64,000 bases of DNA from Flammula alnicola. Taxonomy: Eukaryota > Basidiomycota > Agaricomycetes > Agaricales > Strophariaceae. Positions 30,440-44,643 of the stretch are shown here, in pieces (position 1 is the stretch's first letter; every line of letters begins with the position of its first letter). The notes beneath the pieces are model-generated. The model was not told the DNA's origin, searched no databases, and saw nothing but the letters and a program-made list of their open reading frames with translations. A program made the position numbers and the translations under genes. The DNA lies in NCBI GenBank assembly GCA_015499995.1, contig JADNRV010000129.1:92069-156068 (forward strand). Reading direction: 5' to 3'.

Positions 30440-30659
30440 CAGGAGTTAAAAGAGACAACAAAGACTAACTTGTGATTAATATACCCGAGTACGTTCCTTC
30501 TCAATGCTCCTTGATGAGCTGGATCTTACGGAGATCCTAATCACGACGGAAATCTGACTAGGTTATTAAGATGATTGACGAAGTATTAGCAAACACCGAA
30601 GGAGTATTATACACGTCAAAGACTAAATAATATACACGCACACCACAACCCACCTATAT

Positions 30660-30954
30660 CCCACCCTCGGGGTTTGCGTTGTCGGCCACTCTTTCGAGAT
30701 ATTCCACTATAGCTTTCTTGGCACGTTTGACGTGGAGTGGAAAGAAGGGGTATCTTGGCTCAAACGAGCGTTCGACGGACAAGGTCAATGAAATTGATCG
30801 AAAGGTCTGCACGAATCAAGAGTTCTGGAAGGGCTTCCAACGCGATCAAATAGGGTCCCGAGTGTAAACCATCTCGCTCCTCTATCACCTTCTTGTGGAA
30901 TTGCGGGAAGGGGTGCACGCGAGACGCATCTCGCCACTCCATTATATTGAGCAT
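30660..30954 (-). pseudogene. Unrecognised coding remnant with a frameshift
   Basis: A minus-strand ORF starts at 30954 (MLNIMEWRDASRVHPFPQF, ERDGLHSGPYLIALEALP) and stops at about 30760. A neighbouring frame then continues with plausible protein (PRYPFFPLHVKRAKKAIVEY) down to a stop at about 30662. The even amino-acid composition suggests genuine former coding, but no family was recognised. It lies just outside the 3' border of duplication arm B. Confidence 0.3.
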
Positions 30955-33900
30955 ATATTATTATATACCAATTGACCTATGTAACGAGTGGAGAAACCTT
31001 CTCATAGTAAAAAGACGATCACTGGCGGCAGTGATGATTTAAGGATCACACCAGAGAACATACTATCTATTATATCAATGGAGAGATCGCCGCTCCGGCA
31101 AAGCCGTGCCATAACTGGCTTCGCCAGCGTCGCTGAGCGGTTGCCCTGGAGGCCACCGTAGAAGGTGCTGGGAAGAGCGCGGCCGTCACTGGGCAAATGG
31201 TTCCAGCAGCTGGGAGAGTCCCGTTCTGGAAATACTGCTGAACATGCCCAATCGTACACTCCGACGGAGCGGCAAATGAGGTGTGCTGTGAGATAATCCC
31301 AGAGCATCTATGAGATAGGATCGTCGCTCAAGGATGACCGACGTACCCCAAAAGAGTCCTGCGTAAGGACAACGGAACCCGGGAAGTTCTTCGCAGTTTT
31401 CTTTGCACTGGAGGCACCTCGTTTATAAATACCTCACGTCATGGAGTGAAGATGTTTGCTTACCCGACCAGAGGTGTTACAGGATCTACGAACGAATTGT
31501 CATGTTATATTAACTGCATTTTCAAAGAGAGGAATTACACCTACCAGCGGTGTTACCGATGACCAGGAGTGGGAAACTAGTGTTACCCATGATAGGGCCT
31601 TGACAACACTTTCAGCGGAGATACCACGACGAAGTTGAACTCGACATACCTTTAAAGTTGTCCGGGTGTATGCGCCATCCCCTTGAGAATGAATGCACTG
31701 GTGTCAGAATCATAATCAAAGATTACTGCATATGGGCTTACGAGCACAGGGTACGTATACCAGCCACAATACTAGAGAAGCTTGAGATGTTGCTAATGCT
31801 CTGAGCATACGCCTTCAGATTATCAGCATCGTCCGTGACTTGTTTCCCATCCCCACATGCGATCGCAGCGACATCTTCGCTGACGTGGGGTGAAGAGAGC
31901 TGAGACAGGACACTTCCATTCCCGTTTTGCAGATCAGCAAGCCCTTGAGCGAGAGTGACAAAGGAGTCGTAAGGGGTATAAAAGGAGCTGAATATGGCGT
32001 TCTTCAAAGTAGCGTGGTCGACGATGCCGTACTCAGGTAAGGACGGGGCGTACGCCGGGACTGGCTGAGCGAGGACCTGGCTATAGAGAGCGTCCAGGTT
32101 GCGCGAAATAGCTGCAGAACTGTTGGCATAGAAGGCACAAGCGCTGGGACCAGCCTGGAAGCACCCGTCGAAGAAACCTTGCAATACTTTATCGGTGTCG
32201 AGAACTTCGTCGGCCCAGTCAGCTAGCATTTCATGACCCTGGTTAGGGTGTGAAAATGTAATAATAATGGTGAATACTTACTGTTATAGTAACCCTCCAT
32301 GTCCAAAACGCCTAGACATTCAGATCAGAACAAATACACCGTACACCTACAAATGCACAAACCATCGATTATAAGCCGCTCGACCTTATCCTGTACGAGA
32401 ATTTAAAAGAAATCAGTAGAAATCGAGAGAGGTTTTAGAATATGGACATACGGGAAACATCGCTGCAAAGGTTGCTCCGAGAACGCTGCCATATCTAAAA
32501 TAAAATAAAAGCTCATGTAAAAGACTTATGATAGAACGAGGAAGTTAAAAACTTACGAAATTCCCCAGTACTTGAGCTGTGTCTCCCCATGGGCCTTAAC
32601 AATGCGCAACATATCCCGAGCGACATTGTCAGTCGTCACATGAGCCAAAGAACCATTGTCCCGATCTTGTGCCAAATGTCCAAGAACCTGGTAATTCGCC
32701 CATTGATGAGGGAGCGCATCCGGAGTAGCAGTCGCATCATCTGTATTTGGGCCAAAGTCGAAAGCAGCTCTCTCAGCGTCTGTAAGGAAGAAAGAAATAG
32801 CAGGGGTAGAGTTCGCGACACCTAGCGCAGGACGAATGTAAATGTTTGAGCAAGGTGCAAAACAACAAATATGACTTACCTCGTGGATCGAAGCTCAGGA
32901 CATCGAACTCAGCACCAATCGCTGCAGAAAGCTGGGCACCCATTTCCACAATTGCTTGGACGCCGCTACCACCGGGACCTCCAGGATTGAAGAGGACTGG
33001 GCCACGGTAGCCAGCTGTTCCGTTGAGAGAGGATGGAATACGAATTAGTGCAAGCGAAAAAGATCCTGCCCTCGGATCGGAATAGTTCATCGGCGCCTAG
33101 ACATACATATGACAAGGAAGGAAAATGAGAAAAAAGTAAACTGTCTCAGATGATGAAGAACTTACGTTCAAGCGACTGCATTGGAGCGGAGGGGTGTAAC
33201 AACTGACCCATGTTAAATTGTCGCTGGCCACAATCTGGATAAGAAGAGTTACATTAGATCGCGTCGGAGAAGGATAGCGCAGCACGCACAGATCCCCAGT
33301 CAAAGTTCCCTTGAGCAAGGACGCGCGAACTCGACCAAACGATTATGCTGAGAGCGCTGATGAGCACGTTACGCATATGAATATTGGAAAAGGCCATGAA
33401 TTGGTGGTACGCAGAGTAAAAAAAAAACAGGGAAGAATATTATGCAAATCCTGAACAAATACTGTTGTTAAATACTCGCCAGTCAAGTCGTTTCTGTTGC
33501 CCGTCCTATATGGGTATATGAGACTGAGGTTGTGAAGGTATCTGCGCATAGGTGAGGCTATGTCATGAAGACACGGTGACTGCGCCCGTCGAGGTGATCG
33601 TCGGCTGTAGCAAATGCTACTAGCTTCCATCAAGGTCAGCTGGGAAAATAAGTTAGATCGAACTCTCATTACAAGGTCCCTTTGGAGACTTGATAGAGGG
33701 GAAATGGACCCACCGGAGTCATCACCAAGAAATACAACAGCCCGAAAATCCGTAGCACGCAGCCCAGATGACTTCTTGCGGTTGTTACCATCAAGCTCAT
33801 CCCTCATTAAGTGGACTTGCAGTGTTCCTACGTTGTGCTTGAGAAGATAGAGGTGTGAGGCTGAACCGCAGCGAAAGCTGTGATATCATTTGTTGCGTTG

Positions 33901-34354
33901 CTGTCGGGAGCGCTGCGGGAGTGCTGAAACGCTCGAGAGAGCTCGAGCCTGGCTGGAAGGCACAGCAAAAGTTGCATATAGCGGATGTTATTGTAGCCTG
34001 AGGTTACGTATCTGATGTGGCTGGCTTCATTTTCTCCAGTGTAAGATTCGAGCTTTAGAGTTACATAGTACTTACTGATCTTGTACTGATCACGAAGGTC
34101 CCTCGCTTCCGAATTCTAGTCCGTTGAAGTTTAAGCGCCAGATTAAGATGTTGGGGAAATCCAATCTAGCCGCACCCGCGATGCGGCTGCTCGGGAAGGC
34201 GTCGAGGCAGCGCCGTGTGACCCGTTCACCTTCAAGTTCATTGTTCAAGTTCAAGGTTGCACTCAATTCTGCATCGCGTGATTTGCGTTCGCACATATTC
34301 GCCATAAATGGACATGCACAGCCACGATTTGATCTAATCAGTACCTTAGATGGC
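30950..34354. repeat. Arm B of the inverted segmental duplication
   Basis: Reverse complement of 1290-4645; see arm A. The border at 34354 is where CCTTAGATG meets unrelated GCATTATCTCTC sequence. The border near 30950 is just past TATACCAATTGACC. Confidence 0.92.
31070..33397 (-). CDS. Secreted TAP-like serine peptidase, alpha/beta hydrolase fold (copy B)
   Basis: This is the inverted paralogue of the gene at 2201-4525, with the same exon order and splice signals and nearly the same span (2328 versus 2325 bp). The signal sequence, FNPGGPGGSG, GTSYG-type nucleophile elbow, IGNTAD-type acid and FGHTSF-type histidine regions are all present. Stop is TAA at 31070-31072. Differences from copy A include several conservative changes in the 32.2-31.7 kb exon (N/D, S/P, S/F, A/V, Y/H). 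No frameshift was noticed, so both copies seem capable of making enzyme. Expression could differ because only about 0.9 kb upstream is shared. The two genes converge towards the interior of the window. Confidence 0.88.
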
Positions 34355-35343
34355 ATTATCTCTCTCTCCAATAGATTTAATGACTTATAAGAGCTCTGCA
34401 AGGCCGTTCACTCATTGGAAGGGCATATAGGTATCCTCAGAACTTACAAGGGCCAAGGCAGACTCAAGCTTCGTGACGGACCAACATGATCACGGTCGAA
34501 ACACACCGCTCGGGGTCTCAGCTTCCGCAGGCGCTTTCTCCATCTCTGCCTTATCGCCATAGGCGCTGATAACCATCCGGCTCAGCCTCAAAAAAGTGCA
34601 AAAGAATCGGCTCTGGTGCCTCTTTAGTCACACGGTTATATTATCGAGACCCTCAAATCCCTCCGAAAAGCAACGCAAAAAAAGATTGGAATCATCTTTA
34701 CCTTCCCACCCCACTTCCTCAGACTCAGTCCCGAGAGCGTATTGGTGTTTTGCCTCCTGTTCCTCTTGGGGCCGCGACAGCGGCATTCATGATGTAGTCC
34801 CAGCAAGTGTGTCTCCTCAGTTGCAACTTTGCGGTATGTACGAATTCCATGCTTCAGCGTTAAATTGACCTATAGAAATTATAGATACAGAATTCAGCGG
34901 GGGGTGCATCGATGAGCCCACATATCGAAGTTTGCTCCTGGGATACAAAGGGAGCCGCAATCGCAAAGGGAGGATAAGGCGGCGGTACAGACCGGTTGCC
35001 ACTCAGGCGCAGCTCGAACCAGATCATTCGTCGTTGGTTCGTTGAATGAGGAGAAGCCTCGATTCAACGACCGGAATAGCTGAGTTTAAAATGAGGGGAC
35101 ACGCTTATGATCGAATAGCTGTCAAAGAACTTTCCGAAAGACTCAATGGCTGGCGCGTCTGAATTTCGAGCTTCAGACAGTGCATTCCGATGATTAAGTA
35201 CTAACCAGAGGAATAAATAAATGCTCCAAATTATGTTATACCTCTCTGCGAATGAATGAGGCCCGGCCTTCGTTCTAAAAATTCTGTACGTTTTCTGCAG
35301 CAGCAACAATGATCCTGCTCGAACAACTCGGACCATTGGCAGC
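34355..35343. other. Spacer between peptidase B and OYE, no gene recognised
   Basis: Only short unsupported ORFs (for example 34596-34868 plus) are present. It contains the upstream side of arm B's border and the 3' region of the OYE gene. Confidence 0.4.
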
Positions 35344-36642
35344 TTATGTGTGAGCTTGCACTTCCGCCGGTTCCGATCCTGCGAATGGATAATCAATGTA
35401 TCCAATGTCCGTACCCTCTTTGTCACCTGGAACACTGTAGAAGGTCTTCGAGTCGAAAGGTGCCAGGGGTATGTTCTTCTGGAGGCGTGTTGGGAGATCG
35501 GGCTAAGATGACGAGAATGAGATTGGTGGATCCAAAGACAGAGATATATATGGCGTCCTAAGAACTTACGTTTGAGAGGTACCATTTCGCGAATGCTATC
35601 AAGTCACCCTTCGTGTCAGCTCGCTCGATAGCGGTTTCTCTGGTAAATTTCCCGCAACTGACGAGCAGTTTTGGGGCCCAAATGTTGCGAATGAAATCGT
35701 TTGATTCCGTTTCGCTAGGCACCTCGGGTTCCACGGCGTGCAGGTAGGCAATATTGGGATAAGCTGCGCCGACAGTGCTGATGAAATGGCTGAATTGGGG
35801 TTTAGGATCCTCCATCCTCATGCCTAGCCAATGGAGTCGTAAATTTATCCACATTGGTCGCGAGAAATTCTTACCTTGAAATGCCTTCCAGGGGCTAATA
35901 CGGAACGCAGTCCTCTCCTGCCCAACTGCTTTCACAACCGCATCAATGACTTCCAGTGGAAACTTGCTTCGGCCTTCCACACTGCCGCCGTATTCGTCCG
36001 TGCGCTGGTTGCTCACATCCTGCAAGAACTGGTCAAGCAAATATCCGTTCGCACAATGGAGTTCAACGCCATCGAAACCGGCTCCTTCTACAGCGTTCTT
36101 CGCCGCCTTCGCATACTGTTGGACATAATCTTGGATTTCGAGGATGGTCAACGCTCTCGGTGTTTCGTATTTCTCGCTAATCGCCAGGGGCGATGGGGCC
36201 ACGAGGTCGAATCCGTCTTCCTTCAAAACGGAAGGCGTTGCGGTTCTGCCGAGAACCCAAATTTGAAGGTATATGTACGACCCATTGGCATGAACCGCAT
36301 CGGTGATCTGAAGAATGGTAACGTTAGAGCTTAATAGTGTACTAAGGTAAGGACATAATGCAGACATACCTCGTGCCATGCAGCTATCTGAGCATCACTC
36401 CAGATTCCCGGAGCATTATCATACCCACCAGATTGCAGCGACATGAAGGTCCCCTCTGTGATGAGGAGACTACCAGGGCGACCTGACCTTTGGGAATAGT
36501 ATGTCTTCATGAGTGGATTGATGGGAATATGGTCCTTCCTTGTCGATCGGAACCGCGTCATCGGCGCGAGCACCACTCGGTGCTGCAGGGGGAGTCCTCC
36601 AACCTTAATGGGCTCGAATAGTTTAGATGTTGGGGTTGACAT
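35344..36642 (-). CDS. Old Yellow Enzyme family NADPH dehydrogenase (flavin-dependent ene-reductase)
   Basis: FMN-dependent reductase of activated C=C bonds. Minus-strand exons 36370-36642, 35875-36307, 35570-35823 and 35344-35502 total 1119 nt, 372 residues, the usual OYE length. It begins KLFEPIKVGG with LAPMTRFRST. The active-site HXXN-X-Y pattern is present as HCANGYLLDQF (His175, Asn178, Tyr180), followed by NQRTDEYGGS. The C-terminus has PDLPTRL, FYSVPGDKEGT and GYIDYPF, all diagnostic. Frames join cleanly. Fungal OYEs serve in oxylipin/enone detoxification and in some biosynthetic pathways. The start at 36642 gives the standard N-terminus. Confidence 0.95.
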
Positions 36643-37670
36643 ATATATTCAGCGTTGGACGAGGATAGACTGGTAATAACAGTGACTTGAAAAATCGAGG
36701 ATAAGGGGATATTGCTCTGAAAATCGTTTCGGGAAGACGAATCGGTTTTATACTCTGTCCGTAGATGTTGGGCAGCGTAGAGATACTTACCTGGTATCTT
36801 ACGGACATATTTCCTGGGCTTCTCGCGATTGCGCCATATCAACTGCTAACATGCATAAGCATAGTCAGCTCGGGATCGTTTGTGCTATTTTTAGAATAGA
36901 TTTAGTGCACCAACCGTTCACAACCGCGAGGCGGTTTGTTGGTATGTTAGGGTTGAAGATGAACGTTGAACGTTGAACGTTGAACTGGGACCTTCAGCTC
37001 AGAGACTATCGACTATCGTTGAAACATGACCAAGGTTGTTGGGCTGCTCAGAAGATATTTTGTGTCCCGTACTATTTCACCGCCTAAGATGACAGGGTCA
37101 GGTATAACCGCGCCACTGTAGATTTTCCAGGAAGCTACGAACGTCCTATTCTCAGAACGCCCTATTCTGAGATGCAGTCCACCCACAAGACATCACTTCT
37201 ACCGGGAAATGAAACCGTATGGCTCCACTCAAAGGATAAACGGTTCCTTGAAAGAAGAATATTCACACGTTCATCTGCTCTAGACCTTGGTATCACTAGT
37301 CCAACTACTCTGCCTTTCCATCTCGTACCTATGATATGAAGAGGTAAGCACGTGAGGCAGAGTGCTTATAAACACCACCTGTTCCCAAAATACTACCATT
37401 CGGGCATCGGTGATGTGCGACACTCCCAATGGTCTCGCTGGAATAATTTGTAATCTGGAATGTACTTTCCTTAGTCAAACAGTCTTCGTTGCTATAGTCA
37501 TCATTATCTGCGGAGTCTGCAACTTTGCGCTATTGTGCGTCCATAACCTTCCATCCTTTTCCATTGCTAGCGTTTAAAAGCTCTAGGATACGCAAGATGG
37601 CTCACAACGACTATCTGCACTTCTCTCCGAACCCTTCAACGACTCTCTCAAATCCGCTTAATAATTCAGC
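36643..37670. promoter_or_regulatory. Divergent intergenic region OYE / SDR
   Basis: A 1-kb spacer between divergently transcribed OYE and SDR genes. It holds a short GAACGTT tandem repeat (three and a half units near 36961-36987). No further gene was recognised. Shared regulation of the two reductases is possible but not shown. Confidence 0.45.
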
Positions 37671-38532
37671 ATGCCTTCCTGGTTAATCACTGGTAGCAAT
37701 AGAGGGATCGGCTACAGCACTGTCGAGAAACTGGTAAGCGCGGTCCTTATTCTGCACCGGGTAACTTGTATTAATAGGTTCTTCGATCTTCAGATCCAGA
37801 ACGAAGCGAACTTTGTTATCGCAACGGCGCGTAATGTCGAGGTGCCCGAGCTGCAAGTCTTGGCTGCCAAGCACCCTAAGAACCTCAAGATTGTCGAGCT
37901 CGATATCAGCAGCCAGGCCAGCGTAGACAAGGCCGTCGAAACTGTCACCCCTCTCCTCCCAAACGGCCTTGATTACCTCGTTAACAATGCTGGAAAGAAC
38001 CCTCAAGGAAACATACCATTCGAAGATTTGTACGTGTTTTTTTGATGACCAGCGAACGACCTAAATGCGTTCTTCACACCTATGCAGAGACCTCGACGAA
38101 TTCGCAGAGGAGATGTCCTTCAGCACAGTCGCCCCTCTCCGAGTCTCCCGCGCCTTCCTTCATCTAGTCAAGAAGTCCGAACTGAAGAGGATCATCTTCA
38201 TCTCCTCCGTCCTCGCTTCTTCCCAGATTACATTCATGATGGCTGGCCAATGCAACTCCTACACCGTTGCCAAGGCTGCACTCAACATGCTCGCGCACAA
38301 GTGGGCCGCCACACTCAAATACGAAGGCGTCACCACCGCCGCGATCCACCCCGGCTGGACGCAGACCCCTATGGGTGGCGTCCTCGACGAATGGATGGCC
38401 AAATACGCCCCCGATGTTCCCCATCTCACAACTGAGGCCGCTGCAAACAACGTCATTAAAATCTCGGAAGCGCTCACGCTTGAGAAGACGGGCGCGTTCT
38501 GGCACTTTGACGGCACCAACCTGCCCTGGTAA
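37671..38532 (+). CDS. Short-chain dehydrogenase/reductase (SDR)
   Basis: NAD(P)-dependent oxidoreductase of the classical SDR type, cytosolic. Exons 37671-37733, 37794-38029 and 38088-38532 total 744 nt, 247 residues. The Rossmann glycine motif TGSNRGIG starts at residue 7, NNAG is intact, catalytic Ser lies in FISSVL and the Y-X3-K pair is SYTVAKAAL (Tyr158, Lys162). It ends GAFWHFDGTNLPW, as in fungal carbonyl-reductase-like SDRs. The substrate is not predictable. It is divergent from the OYE gene, so the two may be co-regulated. Confidence 0.95.
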
Positions 38533-40402
38533 CTTATAAATATAATTCTAATGCAGCTTGCACATACATGTACTCTTAAAGCGTATGCATGACAGTTCAA
38601 CTACATGGCACAGAGTACGATATTCTGGATATTGAGTAGAATTATTTAAGGCCATCCTCAACAACGAACGAATTTAGAAGAAGGAGAGTAGGTTAATATT
38701 ACATACAAGAAAGCATTCAGAGGGAGTACGTGTCATGGTAGTGAACGGATAGATCAGAATTAAAGTACGCTATGCAAAGAAGATCGAAATGAGGAGCATA
38801 GTCAGGAATACCGATGGTGGGGAAAGGCAAGGCAAGGGTTTTTGTTTCACAGATTTCGACTATCGTCGTGTCGAATCCTGTAAGTTCGCTCATGAGTATT
38901 GTCCAAGGACACATAAAAATATGGCTTGACTCACCAACGAAGCCTCAGTTTATAATTAAGGGTTCGGAAAACGCGCCTGTTCTTCCTCTCGCAATCGCTG
39001 AACCCCCGCCTGCCCAAGCTCTGGGCAACATAGGACAGCCAACTCCTGCATGCGGCTCGGCCTGGGGCATCGCGCCTTGCCGTCCATTCTTCAACCACGA
39101 CAGCACGCGATCTTGAAGCCGTACCTCCGCAGAACAACGTTCAGTTTGATATCCGTTCTCCACAGCGGTGGTTCTACACATTGTGTGAATTGAAGAGCGT
39201 TATAGGAGCCCGGGTTCAAGCTCAAGGATAGGCGATGCTGTGAGCGTGAAATCTTTGGAGTGGTGGACGATTAAAATGGTACGGCTGCCCAAATACTGGG
39301 CTAATACAGGGTGTTGAATCCACTCGCTTGTATTCTATCCTCTTTATATATTCTGAGCACCGAGATTTACCGAAATAGCGTGTATATGAGCGTGTACATT
39401 TAAAACTATGACCGTGCACTTTTTTGGTTCTCACTGAGGGTCTTATTGTTAGTGTATATAGGGGAGCAGAAGTTCACAGGGCCAATCAACGACTGAATGC
39501 ATCGGCACCCAAGGAATCTCAGTGACGGTGATACCCAGCTCGTCATGTTGGCTAATAGTACCTACCGGATCACCAACTATAAGTCATTTGGGTGGACATA
39601 TTGAGCGTGTCGTGAGTGCCAGATTGCTGTAAAGGCCGCCCCATTGTTCGACTCATTGTATCAGGGGAATCTGAGATCTCAATGAGTCGGCTGATGCGAA
39701 GGAGCTATGTATGCTGCGGCCAATTTTAAAGCATACCTTTCTCCTTCCCGCTACGTAACTCTCCCACAAATAAGCCTTGACGTGAGTCAATTCGTTGACT
39801 CAGGAAGGTAGTAATATCCATATCAGGAATCCCGATTTAAATTTCAAAAGAGGCGCTGGCGCGCGGCGTGGCACGTGCGGCGTCGGCAACCATCCGGCAC
39901 GGCGCTGTTCCAGAAAGGTGATGCCGCTATCAGGCGCTAATATATTTTGTTGGAACTCATGGGACAATCTTGGGAGACAACCATCTTTTCTTTTTGTCTT
40001 CGACGAACCTCGACATATCAAACGTTGATCCTCTCTTTTGTTCAGATTCTTGCATTGTGCAAGATCTCACGCTCCCAATATCTTATGTTTGCATTGAGTC
40101 ACGATCATGGCTGCTCAGCGCTCGGTATTGGAAGTGGTCTCGAGGCTCGACGAACATAGAGAGCATCCAGAATGCGAGATAGCAAACGTGACAACGGTAA
40201 ACATTAAGCTTCCTGTACCGTGTGCGACTGGTGGACTCGATCGTTGGAGCAGTCCAATCAGCCGGACTCTCGGAAGCAAGGCCTAGAGAGGCTCGGATAG
40301 GTCGCGCGGTATAGCGTCGCGCGCAATGGCAGGCCGCAAGGAACGATAAGTAGTGTGTACATGCAGACAGGCACTGATGGGGAGAACCGATGGGGTTGAC
40401 CG
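38533..40402. other. Intergenic stretch with no supported gene
   Basis: There are short ORFs on both strands around 38.8-39.2 kb (for example minus 38945-39181, Cys-containing) without recognisable family or good splice context. The minus strand has a donor-like site near 38930, so a small multi-exon gene cannot be excluded. Otherwise AT-rich DNA. Confidence 0.35.
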
Positions 40403-41041
40403 ATCAATAGTCTGGGTATTTATCTGCTTGGCAAGCTCCGGGCAGATAACTTTATGACGACAGTTGACAAAGTCTCGCATATTATGGCGTCAAATATACC
40501 CTCGAAGCTCTAAGAATATTTCTGCATACATATAATGCATCATTTAAGACTTCTGTCTCTTCAGAATTATTGTTTTCGCAAGGAAAGGCTCACATTAGGT
40601 ATCTGCCACAGAAAGTTATCTGCCATGGCAGATAACTCACGTGATATTTTCCCGCACGTCTGAGACTAGCTTCTCCTGCTGGATTGGCTCTTGCGCACTC
40701 GACAGAGGCTCAAATAAATCACGGAAACAGCTGAAAAAATTATAAATACTTTAGATTAGTAACTAAAATGCCTGGAGAAATTTTTGAGGCATCAAATGGG
40801 TTATTGAGCTCAATATTCGAAAAACAATACCTGAGAACCACCAAAAATCTATCTAGCTGCGCGCAGAATGCGCGCCAGGCATTTTTCGACATTTTGTGGA
40901 CAGCAGAAATGAAATTTAGAGCTAATTCAAGCTAGGAAAAATCCCATAAGGGTCAGAGCTGTCCGATGAATTCCCTCTCTTTCCCTCTTTTTCTGAATTC
41001 TTTTTCTTACTTCTAACCGTGAAAATACCCAGACTATTGAT
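40403..41041. mobile_element. MITE with perfect 19-bp terminal inverted repeats, 639 bp
   Basis: ATCAATAGTCTGGGTATTT at 40403-40421 is repeated exactly as its reverse complement at 41023-41041. If the transposon ends are taken at GTCTGGG, a TA pair flanks each side, which would suit a Tc1/mariner-like element inserted in a palindromic ATCAATATTGAT-like site. No transposase is present. The interior contains a 24-bp palindrome (40614-40637) and repeated ATCTGCC motifs. Confidence 0.7.
40614..40637. repeat. Perfect 24-bp palindrome inside the MITE
   Basis: The half-site AGTTATCTGCCA is followed directly by its reverse complement, with no spacer. CACGTG-containing sequence (TCACGTGA) follows at once. 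The palindrome could act as a dimeric protein site or cruciform. Confidence 0.85.
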
Positions 41042-41582
41042 GTCTACGGGCAGAGTGCACTGCCACACCGTCACGAAAGAAACCGCCATGTGATCCCGGT
41101 TATCGGAATCAGCGGATTTTTTGTCACTGTGTTACAACTTGTGTCCCGACAGAGTTTCCGTCGACAATTCCATATTCTGCTCATTCTTCCCATATTTTCT
41201 CCGTGTCCAGCCCGATTCTGCTGTCGCGGACAGTGAAACAATGTGCAACCTTCGCACACGATCAATTTACGCGACTTTACGTGTGGAGGCAAATAACTCC
41301 GAGCCGGTACGTAACTGCTCCTACCTTACGAGTCACTGCTGAAGAACACGATTCCGAAGCCAATACTCAAATCTTCGTAGTCGCGACTGCTATCTAGTGT
41401 AAGATATCAACAGATCGTCCACAAAGAGTCACACTATTAGGAAACTCGAGGATGTCGGGGAGGAAGGAATCCTCCATATAGCCGCCGTCCACGAGATCCT
41501 GACCCGAAATGAGCTCAGGGGTAGGCTTGGCAGTTTAGCGAGACCTGAGGCGAATTAAGTAGCTCGAGGTCATCTCTCTCCG

Positions 41583-43828
<2,246 letters not shown>

Positions 43829-44643
43829 TCTCCATGCGGCAAGATTCCAAACGGCAGAGATATACAGTACGTCTCTTCTCGGCATCATGATACCTTCACC
43901 AGTTTAAACTTCCTTGTCTTACGGGTCGCTATACCCATGGCCGTCTCACAAATATTAATTATTCTCAACAAGAAAGAGGGTCGTGAATAAATTTCGTCAG
44001 GTTTTTATACGTTCCATTGGGGGACATCTATCGGGCAGCGAATGTCAAATGTTATTGTATCTGGTATTATCATCAAGATGCGCTAACCAAGGAGCAGAAG
44101 GGTTCCAAGCCGGATACCTGTCTTGCATCTGCCGTTCCCTCATCATCGCGGTCACTTTTGATAAATGGCACGTACTTGGTACTGATCAGCTGACGGCTAA
44201 TTGGACGTTGACGAGCGTTGAAACGTTGACGGCTTAGAGAATGAAAGTCTTGGCGGAAAGGCCCTGCTGGAGCAAGCTCCCCAATTAACCACAGTACACC
44301 GCAAAAAAGACAAAGAGACAATCATCGAAAGGTGTTCGCAACTGGTGGCAACCAGCTCAGCGGGGAGATGCACTACATGATTAAGAAGTTCGAGGGAACG
44401 ATACTATGGATTGGTCTAATGTACTTCAAGCACTAATGAAATAGATATACGGCCGTCGCTGCGTGCCTGTGTAAGTAATACAAGCATACTCCCGAGGTTC
44501 CTCGAGAAGGTGCGGCTAAAGTCCAATATGGGCCTTTTTCGTCGATATGTCGTCTTCGCTTTGAGCGCCGTCGCTATGTATCCCAGAAATCTATATATTA
44601 TAAAGAAAAAAATGAGCCGCAAGTACGGATGCCAGAAGAGCAT
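43829..44643. other. Convergent intergenic region, nothing recognised
   Basis: The 3' regions of the GH47 gene (plus) and the DUF6534 gene (minus) meet here. Only short ORFs are present. Confidence 0.4.

Noticed and set aside
36961..36987. GAACGTT tandem repeat as a regulatory operator
   Set aside because: It is a short microsatellite-like repeat only; nothing ties it to regulation.
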